Shown: one piece after another, positions 23,933 to 32,403 of the stretch
Position numbering within the stretch: position 1 is the stretch's first letter
How the letters are laid out: the number at the start of each line of letters is the position of its first letter
Assembly (NCBI GenBank): GCA_041663485.1
Contig: JBAYMO010000018.1
Span: forward strand, 1-38,257
Reading direction: 5' to 3'
DNA from: 02-FULL-45-11b sp041663485
GTDB taxonomy: Bacteria; Patescibacteriota; Patescibacteriia; Buchananbacterales; UBA6539
Length of the DNA stretch: 38,257 nt
Notes under the pieces: model-generated
Database searches by the model: none
What the model was told of the DNA's origin: nothing
The model's input: only the letters and a program-made list of their open reading frames with translations
Translations under genes and position numbers: made by a program

Positions 23933-25373
23933 AGTAAATTGGCGAATTTATGAACGAGATCGAATTTACCCCCAAGGAGTTTCGGCTTATTTGGATTTAG
24001 TCAGACTTTCTCCAAAGAAATTTTCCTACCTAGCCAATCACTACGAAGTCATGACTTATTATCGTAATTATTTTTGGTGGTCGCGTGATATATATTTATT
24101 GGAAAAGACTTTTAGCAATTGGCTTACATCTTGGTTGAAAAATAAAAATAAAAAAAATGAAATATATCAATTATATCAAAATTCATATTCTAATATAAAA
24201 AACATTCTAGTTCCTCTGAAGTCTTTTAAACCCAAGCAGTTAAACGACCGTTTATTGTACGATTTATATTATCAAGCAAAAAAAGTTTTTTTAGAGAGTA
24301 TTATTTTTTCCGAATACACAACAGATGGCTTTGACGATTTTTTTGGTAAAATTTTTGGCGCCAAAATTAATCAATTTGCCAAAAATAAAATTAGCGAAAA
24401 TGAATTGAGTCAATTAATGCAGCCGGCTTATGTCTCCCAAAGTTTATTATATAAAAAAGATTTATTAATTCAGTCCTTAAAAAATATCAATCAGCCGGCT
24501 GCTTGGCAAAAGATGGCTGAAGATTTTGGTTGGATTATGATGAGCTGGGATGGCAGTCGTCAATTAACCGTTAGAGATATTAAGTCTGAATTAAATAAAC
24601 TTAAAAAACAAAGTCGGTCTCGGCGTTTGGTAGAATTAAAAAAAATCAATGGTTTTGTTAAATCAGTTTTGAGCCAAAGAGCTAAAATTTTAGGAAAACA
24701 TGGTTTAAAGGTTGATGATTTTAAAATTTATTTTGAATTATTGGACGAGTTTTCTAAGTTTCACGATTGGCGCAAAGAAACACAAATGAAATCTAACCAA
24801 ATTATTTTTCCGGTTTTGCGTGAAATGGCCAGGCGGTTTGAAGTCGATTACAAAAATTTTTTATTTTATAGCAATTTTGAAATCAAAAAATTGTGTTTGA
24901 ATAAAATTAAAGTTAAAAATAATATTATTGAAAAAAGAAAAGCGGGCTTAACTTGGGTAATCAAAGATGGCAAAATTAGAGAAACGCAAGGAGCTGAAGC
25001 AAAAAAAGTTTTAGACCGGCTGGTCCTTTTTGTCGTTAAAGCCAAAAATACTTCGGCTGTTAAAGGCATAGTCGCTAGTGATGGTAAAGTGACTGGCCCA
25101 GCTTGTGTTGCCAAGGGTGCTAGTGAGGCAATTAAAATGATTAAGACTGGCGATGTTTTAATAACTTCGATGACCACGATTGATTATTTGCCGGCGATGA
25201 GGCGGGCCGCGGCCATCGTAACCGATGATGGCGGGGTGACATGCCACGCGTCCATTGTTTCGCGCGAGTTGGGGATTCCGTGTGTCGTGGGGACTAAAAT
25301 TGCCACTCAAGTTTTTAAAACCGGTGATCAAGTTGAGGTTGATGCCGATAAAGGTATGATTACAAAAATATGA
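23919..25373 (+). CDS. PEP-utiliser swivel-domain protein, paralogue 3
   Basis: This 484-residue member is more diverged in the middle domain: the aromatic KYFW motif reads EDFGWIMMSW, and the charged motif is FHDWRKETQM. The swivel domain is intact (VTDDGGVTCHASIVSRELG, His at about 443). Its DNA from 25242 to 25328 is about 91% identical to that of paralogue 1 at 22360-22446, far above the similarity of the rest of the two genes. That points to recent copying or gene conversion of the swivel. The start overlaps the previous stop by 14 bases and its end overlaps the next gene as ATGA. Confidence 0.78.
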   Translation: MAANKVNWRIYERDRIYPQGVSAYLDLVRLSPKKFSYLANHYEVMTYYRNYFWWSRDIYLLEKTFSNWLTSWLKNKNKKNEIYQLYQNSYSNIKNILVPLKSFKPKQLNDRLLYDLYYQAKKVFLESIIFSEYTTDGFDDFFGKIFGAKINQFAKNKISENELSQLMQPAYVSQSLLYKKDLLIQSLKNINQPAAWQKMAEDFGWIMMSWDGSRQLTVRDIKSELNKLKKQSRSRRLVELKKINGFVKSVLSQRAKILGKHGLKVDDFKIYFELLDEFSKFHDWRKETQMKSNQIIFPVLREMARRFEVDYKNFLFYSNFEIKKLCLNKIKVKNNIIEKRKAGLTWVIKDGKIRETQGAEAKKVLDRLVLFVVKAKNTSAVKGIVASDGKVTGPACVAKGASEAIKMIKTGDVLITSMTTIDYLPAMRRAAAIVTDDGGVTCHASIVSRELGIPCVVGTKIATQVFKTGDQVEVDADKGMITKI

Positions 25374-26725
25374 GTCTGAAGCTGAACCCCCGAGATTATA
25401 TAAAATTATTTAGCATAAAAGAGTCGGTTTTTCTCGCCCAGACAGAAATTGCTCAACGTCAGAAAATGAAACTGGATGGTTTTGCCAATATTGAATTGAT
25501 TTATGTTGATGGTCAGTGGTTTTTCAAGAAGAAAGACTTAAAAAAGTATAAATTTTCGGATCGAAAAATTATTGATGTGATCAATTTGGTTGAAAAAAGA
25601 AGTTTTAAATACATTGATGCTTTAAAAAAATTCAATCGGGGTTATCGTGGTGATAGCTTTTCATCTTTGGTTTTAGCCCTAAAACAGTCATTGAAAATTT
25701 GGGCTGATTACTTACGAATTATTGATATTCCGGTATATACTTCATACTATTTTGAAAAAGGTTTAATCGAATCTTTAATTAGATCGGGGTTTAGTCAGAA
25801 AGATTTTGATACTTTAACTTACCCACTTTATAACACTTATAATCAAAGAAGAAAAATTGATCTGTTATTATTTAAACTGGGTAGGATTTCTAAGAATGAT
25901 TTTATTGGTCAATGGGCTTGGAGTAATATTGAATTAGCCGCTTTTAAACCGGTCGATAGCCGTTACATTTCTAGTCAGTTAACGACAATAAAAAATGCCA
26001 AATTTGAATTAAAATCAATCAAAGATCATCATACAATTGCCGTAAATAAATTTAATAATTTATACGCAAAATTGCCGGCGCACCTCAAGAAAAAAGTTAA
26101 TGTGGCGCAAAAATTATTATATATTCGAGACTTTCGTTTTGAGCAGTTTTTACGCGGCGTGTATTACTTTAAGCCAGTTTTAGAAGCTATTGGTAGAAAG
26201 ATGAATTTAAGCTACAATCAATTGATTTTTTTTAAGCCAGAAGAAGTGATGGCTAAAAAGATTCCAACTGATTTGAAGCAGAGAAGAAAATCATATGTAT
26301 ACTTTAAAAATATGATATTTACCGGCCAAAAAGCCGATGAGATTTGCCGGTTATTCAATGAGCCGGTAAAAAATTCTGATCGGGTATATGGTCGGCCAGT
26401 TAGTGCCGGTAAAATAACCGGTTGCGCTAAAATTGTATTGTCCACTCGTGAATTTTATAAAATCAAGAAAGGCGATATAATTATTTGTGAAATTACTACT
26501 CCTGATTATATGCCAATCTTAAACAAAGTTTCGGCCATAGTCGCTGATATTGGTGGATTTACCTCCCATTCGGCGATTGTGGCTCGGGAGTTAAAGATTC
26601 CTTGCGTGGTTGGTACGGAAATTGGTACTAAAATTTTTAAAGATAATGATTTAATTGAAGTTGATGCCAATAGAGGTGTAATAAAAAAAATTAACATTTA
26701 TGATTTACAAAAAAGGTTTAATTAA
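25370..26725 (+). CDS. PEP-utiliser swivel-domain protein, paralogue 4 (most diverged)
   Basis: This is the shortest member, at 451 residues. The middle domain keeps only traces of the shared motifs (LYIRDFRFEQFLRGVYYF, then IGRKMNLSYNQLIFFKPEE). The swivel reads VADIGGFTSHSAIVARELK with His at about 400, so the usual TDEGG is ADIGG: the acidic residue next to the glycines is lost, but the histidine is kept. It may bind a different partner or work more slowly. It starts within the stop of paralogue 3 (ATGA) and overlaps paralogue 5 by 26 bases. Confidence 0.75.
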   Translation: MSLKLNPRDYIKLFSIKESVFLAQTEIAQRQKMKLDGFANIELIYVDGQWFFKKKDLKKYKFSDRKIIDVINLVEKRSFKYIDALKKFNRGYRGDSFSSLVLALKQSLKIWADYLRIIDIPVYTSYYFEKGLIESLIRSGFSQKDFDTLTYPLYNTYNQRRKIDLLLFKLGRISKNDFIGQWAWSNIELAAFKPVDSRYISSQLTTIKNAKFELKSIKDHHTIAVNKFNNLYAKLPAHLKKKVNVAQKLLYIRDFRFEQFLRGVYYFKPVLEAIGRKMNLSYNQLIFFKPEEVMAKKIPTDLKQRRKSYVYFKNMIFTGQKADEICRLFNEPVKNSDRVYGRPVSAGKITGCAKIVLSTREFYKIKKGDIIICEITTPDYMPILNKVSAIVADIGGFTSHSAIVARELKIPCVVGTEIGTKIFKDNDLIEVDANRGVIKKINIYDLQKRFN

Positions 26726-28277
26726 AAGTCAGCTGGCAATTTTAAAGGAAAAAGAATGGTATCATCAAAGATTTGATGGCTGTCCAGGGTTGATGTTTTT
26801 AATCGGTCAAATGGAACTGAAACCGGAAAAACGAAAGGGACCAGGAGGAGAATTTGTGCGCCATTTAGTTATTTATAGTCAGAACAGGGTTGATTGGTAC
26901 ATGGATTTAGATGACCTCAAAAGAATCTCGGGGATTTTTATTAAGAAAAGTTCCCGTGAGCCTTATGGTATTGGCCAGAGGTTGATGAAAAAATGGGACA
27001 AAGACAAAAAAGCCCTGGCTAATAAATGTCAGACAATTGATAAGATAGATTTATCAAAATTATCAGACGACAGTTTAAAAGCGACTTATCGGGATTTTGT
27101 TCAGACTTATTTGAGTTGGACCACGATGAGTTCTTTGATTGATGGGTTTGCTTTGGGTAGTGATCAATTTATTCAAAATGAATTGAAGAAAATTTTAGAT
27201 AACAAAAAAATTGACAGGGGACAGGGGATAATTTTTTCCACTTTGACGGCGCCCGTTAATCAATCTTTTATTAATGAGGCGGAGATTTCGTTGTTAAAAG
27301 TGGCAGCAAAAATTTCAAAAAATATTAAACTTAAAAAAATATTTGAAAAAAATAATTCAAAAATTATTGCTAAACAAATTAAAGATTATCCCAAAGAGTA
27401 CCAGGCTTTAATTAATCATCAGCAACAATATTTTTGGAGTAAAAATAATTATGTTGACGCTAACGTTTTAAGTACCGCCCATTTTATTAAAGAAATCAAA
27501 GGGCTGCTTAAAAGTAAAATCAATATTGATCAGCAAATTGTTCGGATTAGCAATACACCAAAACATAATCAAATATCGAAACAAAAACTATCAAAGGAGC
27601 TTTCGTTACCAAAATATTTGATTAATCTGATTGAAATATCTGAAACCTTTACTTATTGGCAGGATGAAAGAAAGAGATATACTTTTTGGGCAACGCATTA
27701 TTATTCAATCTTTCTTAAGGAAATTGGTCAAAGATTTGGTTATGCTTTGAATGAAATGAAATATTTGCTTTTTGAAGAAGTCTTAGCACTATTTGATTGT
27801 CGCGGTCATTATGTTTCACCGCTTGAAGCTAAACAAAGAATAGATTTTTGTTTTCATTATGACTATAAAAACAGTTATGAAACTTTGTCTGGTTTGGCGG
27901 CCAGAAAATTTCAAAAAATTATATTTCCAAGTAATGTTAAAAAAGATATTAATGATTTTCGCGGACTAAGCGCCTCCAGTGGAAAAGCCAAGGGGACAGT
28001 GAGAATAGTAAAAAGCGTCCATGAAGTCAATAAAGTTAAGTCCGGTGATATTTTAGTAGCGGTTATGACGCGTCCGGACTATATTGTCGGTATTAAAAAA
28101 GCTGCCGCGATTGTTACTAACGAAGGCGGAGTAACTTGCCACGCGGCGATTGTGGCGCGCGAATTGGGCATCCCTTGTGTGATTGCCACAAAAATCGCGA
28201 CGGAGGTTTTAAAAGACGGTGATTTAGTTGAAGTAAACGGCAATCATGGGGTAGTTACAATTCTGAAGAGAAAATAA
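26700..28277 (+). CDS. PEP-utiliser swivel-domain protein, paralogue 5
   Basis: This is the longest member, at 525 residues. The N-terminal part contains WYHQRFDGCPGLMFLIGQME. The middle domain shows LINHQQQYFWSKNNYVDA and YWQDERKRYTFWATHYY, both clear forms of the family motifs. The swivel domain reads VTNEGGVTCHAAIVARELG with His at about 481. It closes the run of five overlapping genes. The 64-base gap after it contains a new promoter, so the chain from 19005 to 28277 is probably one translationally coupled unit. Confidence 0.8.
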   Translation: MIYKKGLIKSQLAILKEKEWYHQRFDGCPGLMFLIGQMELKPEKRKGPGGEFVRHLVIYSQNRVDWYMDLDDLKRISGIFIKKSSREPYGIGQRLMKKWDKDKKALANKCQTIDKIDLSKLSDDSLKATYRDFVQTYLSWTTMSSLIDGFALGSDQFIQNELKKILDNKKIDRGQGIIFSTLTAPVNQSFINEAEISLLKVAAKISKNIKLKKIFEKNNSKIIAKQIKDYPKEYQALINHQQQYFWSKNNYVDANVLSTAHFIKEIKGLLKSKINIDQQIVRISNTPKHNQISKQKLSKELSLPKYLINLIEISETFTYWQDERKRYTFWATHYYSIFLKEIGQRFGYALNEMKYLLFEEVLALFDCRGHYVSPLEAKQRIDFCFHYDYKNSYETLSGLAARKFQKIIFPSNVKKDINDFRGLSASSGKAKGTVRIVKSVHEVNKVKSGDILVAVMTRPDYIVGIKKAAAIVTNEGGVTCHAAIVARELGIPCVIATKIATEVLKDGDLVEVNGNHGVVTILKRK

Positions 28278-28285
28278 TTTTTTGA

Positions 28286-28314
28286 TTGCCAAATGCTTAG
28301 TTAAGCGTTAAAAT
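28286..28314 (+). promoter_or_regulatory. Promoter for the SerK-like, MtxX-like and M29-like genes
   Basis: TTGCCA (28286-28291), a 17-base spacer and TAAAAT (28309-28314) lie just after paralogue 5 and about 28 bases before the ATG at 28342. Confidence 0.6.
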
Positions 28315-28341
28315 CATTTTAGGTTCAAATATATTGATTAT

Positions 28342-29109
28342 ATGAAAAAGACTTTACCGAATTTAAAAATTGTTAGTTTAGATTGTTTAGTGTTGCATGA
28401 ATATGTTGATCCCGCCCGAATAGCCCGGTTGAGTCGGCAAATTAAAAAAGACAATATTTTTACCAATCCGCCCCTAGTGGCCAAAATTGATCAGACTAAT
28501 AAATTCGTGGTTTTAGATGGCGCCAATCGCACTACAGTTTTTAAAAATTTGGGATTTAAAGATATTGTGGTGCAAATAGTTGATTATAATCGAGACGATT
28601 TGGAATTAAAAACTTGGAATCACGTTATTCCCGGGCTTAAAGCCAAAGAATTTTTTGGTCAAATAAAAGGCGCGGTTGATAACTTAATGATTAAAAATTT
28701 TAAACTGGACGGCTACAAAATTATTTGTCAGCCAATTTTCAAAAATATTTTTTTAGATTACATCAAAGCCTTAAATGTGGTTGTCGATTTATACGCCAAA
28801 CGTAAATTTTACCGTTTGGACAATCAAGGTGATTTTTCAGCCCAGGGCAACAAGACTTTGATTATTTTTCCAAGATTTAAGCCCGAGGATATAATTACTG
28901 TCGCCCGAAAGAATTTAAAAGTCCCGTCGGGAATTACCCGGCATCTTATTTTTGGTCGTGCCTTGCGAGTTGATTTACCCATGAAGATATTAAAACAAAA
29001 TAAGTCGCTGGTTTGGAAAAATAAGCAGTTAAATATATTAATTAAACAGCGCTTTGAGCAAAACAAAATCAGGCGCTACCAGGAGCCGGTATTTATTTTT
29101 AATGATTAA
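28342..29109 (+). CDS. ParB/sulfiredoxin-fold protein resembling SerK/SbnI small-molecule kinases
   Basis: This 255-residue protein has an N-terminal ParB/Srx-type domain: LDCLVLHEYVDPARIARL (Glu20), then NPPLVAKIDQTNKFVVLDG and ANR (DGANR, 59-63), ending in VDYNRDDLELKTWN. The order HE...P.R, DGxxR and VDY with a following W is the layout of the free-serine kinases SerK and SbnI rather than of chromosome-partition ParB. Glu20 aligns by position with the catalytic Glu recalled for SbnI. The histidine of the DGxHR motif is Asn here. No helix-turn-helix for parS binding is evident. In a cluster of phosphotransfer proteins, a kinase role is attractive but not shown. Confidence 0.6.
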   Translation: MKKTLPNLKIVSLDCLVLHEYVDPARIARLSRQIKKDNIFTNPPLVAKIDQTNKFVVLDGANRTTVFKNLGFKDIVVQIVDYNRDDLELKTWNHVIPGLKAKEFFGQIKGAVDNLMIKNFKLDGYKIICQPIFKNIFLDYIKALNVVVDLYAKRKFYRLDNQGDFSAQGNKTLIIFPRFKPEDIITVARKNLKVPSGITRHLIFGRALRVDLPMKILKQNKSLVWKNKQLNILIKQRFEQNKIRRYQEPVFIFND

Positions 29110-29124
29110 TTTTAATTTAAAAAT

Positions 29125-29943
29125 ATGGATTTCAAAAAATTGTTTTTAGATCAAGCCAAAAAGCAAAAAAGAAAAATCGGAATTGTAATCATGCGGCCAA
29201 TCCCGGAAACTATTGAAAGTTTAAAAAAAGCCTCAGAGTTTGCCGATTTAGTCGTGATTGGTCCTGAGCTAAAAGGATTTGAAAATATTGTTGAGCCGGA
29301 CCAAGATAAAGCCAGTGAAATTTTAATTAGCTTGTTAAAAGAAAAAAAGATCGACGGCATAGTTCGCGGCCAAGCCAAGGATTCGACCACCCTTGATGTT
29401 TTTTTTCGCCAATTTGCCATGGAGCCGGTGCCAAGTAATCATAAGGTGTTTTCGGCTATTATGAATAAGGATGATTTTAATTTTTTTGTGACTACCTGTT
29501 CGGTATATCAGGGTCTAACTTTGGAGGATAAAATATTTGAGGTGGAAAGAATTATAAAGCACATGGTGCAAGATTTTGGTATTACGCCCAAAATAGCGGT
29601 GATGGGAATTTTAAGGCCTTCCAGCAAACACGGAAAATATGCCATGCTAGATGAGATTTCCGAACAATGTCGGCAGTTTAATGAATATTTATTGCAAAAA
29701 GGATACGCCACGAAAGAATATTATATGGAATATGAAACGGCAGTCTGGGAAGGTTGTAATCTAATTGTGCCGTCAACCGGCATTGTTGGTAACTCATGGA
29801 TTAAATCTTTATTGTATCTTGGTGGTTGGACGTTTCTTTCGGGCAATTATCTTGATTTGGGTGTAGTCTATGAAGACGGTACCAGAAATGAAAAAGATTT
29901 TTTCTGGCACATCATTCATGCTGTGGCTTTATGTAATAAATAA
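29125..29943 (+). CDS. Phosphotransacetylase/MtxX-like family protein
   Basis: This 272-residue protein resembles the PTA/PTB-like fold, which includes phosphate acyltransferases and the methanogen MtxX group. KIGIVIMRPIPETIESLK opens a Rossmann-like half, IDGIVRGQAKDSTTLD follows, and the ending CNLIVPSTGIVGNSWIKSL then LYLGG matches the late GN..K..LG region of that fold. It is shorter than true Pta, and the acyl-phosphate site cannot be verified by eye. It begins 15 bases after the SerK-like gene and is probably cotranscribed. If it is an acyl- or phospho-transfer enzyme it would fit the theme of the cluster. Confidence 0.55.
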   Translation: MDFKKLFLDQAKKQKRKIGIVIMRPIPETIESLKKASEFADLVVIGPELKGFENIVEPDQDKASEILISLLKEKKIDGIVRGQAKDSTTLDVFFRQFAMEPVPSNHKVFSAIMNKDDFNFFVTTCSVYQGLTLEDKIFEVERIIKHMVQDFGITPKIAVMGILRPSSKHGKYAMLDEISEQCRQFNEYLLQKGYATKEYYMEYETAVWEGCNLIVPSTGIVGNSWIKSLLYLGGWTFLSGNYLDLGVVYEDGTRNEKDFFWHIIHAVALCNK

Positions 29944-29953
29944 TAATTTTTTT

Positions 29954-31390
29954 ATGAGATTAAAAGATTTTTTTCATCAAAATTCTCCGGAAGAGATGCA
30001 AGAAGCCGGCTATGAGGTTGACAAAGAGGTGAGTGCTGAAACGCGGCAATTGCATCAAAAGCTATTGGAGTTGCAAAATCGTGGAGATGGCCATTTAGAT
30101 TTATCAAACAAAGATTTAATTGAAGAACCGGAGGCAATATCTGCTGAACAAAAAGAAAGACAGAGAAGAATGACAGTTGTGGCTAAAAATATAATTAATT
30201 CTTTTGGTTTTAATCCGAAAAAAGAAAGCATGATGGTAGTAACTGATACTGGCGTCATTGAGGCTCAGCCGGAATTAGTTGGCGCCATTCAACGAGAGTT
30301 GCTACAAAGAACTAATATTTCTCCGCGAACCGAAGGAAATTTTCGTATTAGAGTTTTGCCGGAAACCAAACGTTCAGCCGAAGATATGGGTGATTACTTA
30401 TTGGCCGAGATGGAAAATCAGCGCCAGTCGCCGATTCTAATTCTTACCTCGATGTCGCGTTCTCACTCGCGTGAAACTGGTGCGGCTATCCGCAGTCTTT
30501 CTGACCGTAATGAGTTGGATGAGACATTAGTTCAAGCAAAAGACAAAGGCAATTTAGAAAACCTTGACGATAAACTATCTGATCAACAGTGGGAAAAATT
30601 AAAACACTTCGCCAAAAAAAATGCCTGCCGACTAATTTCAATCACTAAGGGTAAAAATCCTCATGAGATTTTAACCAAAGGCGCGGTTGAGGAATCGGTC
30701 GAAGCGATATTGGAAAAAAATGAAAAAATAAATGAGCTAATGAAAGAGGTGGAAAAAGTACATATTACCTCGCCCGAAGGCACTGATCTTTGGCTAAATT
30801 TGATTGATGAGAGCAAGGGTCATGAAAAAGAAGATTTTTCCAAGCCAGGTGCGTTAGGTAATTATCCAATTGGCGAATGGGCTTGTTCGCCAGACTGGAA
30901 CGGCAGTGATGGCGTGTTGGTCGTTAATGGACCAATTGGCGGCGAGCATATGTTGGATCAGGTTAAACAAAATGGCCCGGTCAAATTAAAAATTCAATCA
31001 GGCGAAGTGGTGGCAATTAACGATTTGCCTGTTGACCAAGAATCAGGCAATCCGCTTATTGAATCAATCAAAAAATATTTGAATGCCGGAAATAATGAAA
31101 AGAATCATGCCTATCGATTAGCTGAGCTGGGCATTGGCACTAATACCAAGGCTTGTCAGGGCAAAGCGGATTATGATATAGGTTCAAGCGAGGGAGAAAA
31201 AATCTATGGCACTATGCATGTGGCCGTTGGTAGCAATGGCTCGCTCGGTGTGCCGAAAAACCATCCGAGTTTTAATGCTGCCAAGGTTCATTGTGATTTT
31301 ATTTTGATGGGGCAAATTAGCGCCGAAGGTTACAAAAAAGACGGCAGTAGTTTTAGTTTGATTAAAGATGGAAAGCCGCAAGGGTATTAG
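29954..31390 (+). CDS. M29 aminopeptidase-like metalloprotein
   Basis: This 478-residue protein matches the M29 (AmpS/thermophilic aminopeptidase) plan, especially in the C-terminal half: VHITSPEGTDLWLNL, LGNYPIGEWACSPD, then AELGIGTN (Glu391), GTMHVAVGSNGSLG (His422) and VHCDFILM (His446, Asp448), which are the expected metal ligands. The N-terminal 90 residues are a charged extension unlike the family. The frame is open from 29870, but the ATG at 29954 avoids overlap with the upstream gene. It probably removes amino acids from peptides in the cytoplasm, or is a related metal hydrolase. It is the last gene of the 28342 operon. Confidence 0.75.
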   Translation: MRLKDFFHQNSPEEMQEAGYEVDKEVSAETRQLHQKLLELQNRGDGHLDLSNKDLIEEPEAISAEQKERQRRMTVVAKNIINSFGFNPKKESMMVVTDTGVIEAQPELVGAIQRELLQRTNISPRTEGNFRIRVLPETKRSAEDMGDYLLAEMENQRQSPILILTSMSRSHSRETGAAIRSLSDRNELDETLVQAKDKGNLENLDDKLSDQQWEKLKHFAKKNACRLISITKGKNPHEILTKGAVEESVEAILEKNEKINELMKEVEKVHITSPEGTDLWLNLIDESKGHEKEDFSKPGALGNYPIGEWACSPDWNGSDGVLVVNGPIGGEHMLDQVKQNGPVKLKIQSGEVVAINDLPVDQESGNPLIESIKKYLNAGNNEKNHAYRLAELGIGTNTKACQGKADYDIGSSEGEKIYGTMHVAVGSNGSLGVPKNHPSFNAAKVHCDFILMGQISAEGYKKDGSSFSLIKDGKPQGY

Positions 31391-31410
31391 GCTTAAATTA
31401 ATTTTTATTA

Positions 31411-31440
31411 TAATAAAAAATAAGCCATTCAGGCTTCTTA
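31411..31440 (-). terminator. Terminator for the histidine phosphatase gene
   Basis: On the minus strand AAGCC (31432-31436), loop TGAAT and GGCTT (31422-31426) are followed by ATTTTTTATT. It lies about 65 bases past the phosphatase stop codon. In the plus direction the T tract is weaker. Confidence 0.65.
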
Positions 31441-31460
31441 TATAAAATTGAGAGGTTGGC

Positions 31461-31500
31461 GCGGGGTCGGAGCTTAATTGTGTTAAAGCCCCGACCCCGC
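31461..31500. repeat. GC-rich inverted repeat beside the phosphatase stop
   Basis: A perfect 10-bp inverted repeat, GCGGGGTCGG (31461-31470) with CCGACCCCGC (31491-31500), has partial extra pairing (AGCTT/AAGC) inside. It ends three bases before the phosphatase stop codon. It has no T tract on either side, so it is not a standard terminator by itself. Confidence 0.75.
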
Positions 31501-31503
31501 ATG

Positions 31504-32166
31504 TTATTCAATTCCCAAAAAGGGAAGAATGGTGAACCAGTCTGGCGTTCGCAATACTTCCACACTGACCAGATTGCCGTTTTCATAGGTGGCAATCCAG
31601 CCCTCGCAATAGCCGAGCTGTCCGCCCAGTGCGGCCATGCCTTCCGGCAAGTTATTGCCCAGCCGGCGCAACAAGTCGGCACCACCTTGGTCGAGGGTGC
31701 TGCCATGGCAAACCACGAGGTGGTCACCTTCTTTTGCGCCCGTAAGATCAATTTGCCTGAGGAAGTCAGGCATCTTTGTGGCTAAAGCCTTACGACCCTC
31801 GGGCGTTTGAAACACTGCCTGATCGAAAGTAGTGGCATGTGTTCTGGCCCACTCCTTGATGATAGGCATGGCAGTTCTGACCTCGGGTTTTGGATCGGAG
31901 CTGAAATCATTGATGTCTTCACACCGAAAGATTTCAGCCTCCGACACAGAGCGATGTCCGTGGATGCCAAGCATCATCACAATGATGGTTCCGACGTTCC
32001 GCGGTTGCGGAGAACCGGTCAGGGTGATGAATTGCGGATTGAATCTCCGCAAAAATATCCCCATCAAAAATCCCATGACTTCTCCAACCTTTGTCAGGGG
32101 TTGTCGGGTTTTGGCGGTTTTGTCCCATTCACTATGTCGTAGGGCGAACACGCGCGATGTTACCAT
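31504..32166 (-). CDS. Histidine phosphatase superfamily protein
   Basis: This 220-residue protein of the phosphoglycerate-mutase-like fold has RHS at the start (FALRHSEWD, Arg10 and nucleophile His11), SPQPRNVGT (Arg56), a candidate general acid near Glu83 (RCEDIND) and VVCHGSTLD with the second catalytic His154. Branch-2-like mutase activity is not indicated, so it is probably a phosphatase on a small molecule or protein. The gene lies against the direction of its neighbours. It is GC-rich (a 60-base sample at 31561 is 55% GC) and has a strong Shine-Dalgarno sequence (AAAGGAG). It sits between the M29-like gene and the ATP-grasp gene, like an inserted single-gene unit. It could dephosphorylate products of the swivel cluster, but its separate control argues for independence. 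Confidence 0.85.
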   Translation of the reverse strand: MVTSRVFALRHSEWDKTAKTRQPLTKVGEVMGFLMGIFLRRFNPQFITLTGSPQPRNVGTIIVMMLGIHGHRSVSEAEIFRCEDINDFSSDPKPEVRTAMPIIKEWARTHATTFDQAVFQTPEGRKALATKMPDFLRQIDLTGAKEGDHLVVCHGSTLDQGGADLLRRLGNNLPEGMAALGGQLGYCEGWIATYENGNLVSVEVLRTPDWFTILPFLGIE

Positions 32167-32218
32167 TCAATTCTCCTTTGCTTGCCGCTTGAACGCGGGT
32201 TTTTCCCTTTGGGTTTGA

Positions 32219-32289
32219 CCAGACATCTGGTTAACTCAAGTTAATGTCAAACGGCGAAAGATGGCGTTTTTTTCTAACTTGAGTTAACC
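32219..32289 (-). promoter_or_regulatory. Twin palindromic operators and promoter upstream of the phosphatase
   Basis: TTAACTCAAGTTAA (32231-32244) is a perfect palindrome with a 2-base centre. A near-identical copy in the other orientation lies at 32274-32287, with centres 43 bases apart, about four helical turns. On the minus strand the first site directly follows a perfect TTGACA (32245-32250), so a bound repressor would sit between -35 and -10. The -10 is weak (GATGTC region). A third palindrome, CCAGACATCTGG, lies at 32219-32230. Confidence 0.65.
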
Positions 32290-32403
32290 AATAATGATGG
32301 TAATAGTTTTAATGATCAATACAATATAATAATATATTTTTGTCTATTTGTCAAGCCCACGTAGGTAATGTCTGTGTCTTGTCGATATTTACCGGAATCT
32401 TAA

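Noticed and set aside
21037..28277. The tandem paralogues as one gene broken by frameshifts or as an assembly error
   Set aside because: Each has its own start, full N-terminal and middle domains and swivel. The middle domains are too diverged for an assembly duplicate, and the overlaps are normal coupling junctions.
28342..29109. Chromosome-partition ParB
   Set aside because: There is no parA neighbour, no visible helix-turn-helix and no GERR-type motif. The HE and DGANR layout fits the SerK/SbnI group better.
31456..32218. Several plus-strand frames over the phosphatase gene
   Set aside because: They are shadows of the minus-strand histidine phosphatase, which has clear catalytic motifs and a strong Shine-Dalgarno sequence.
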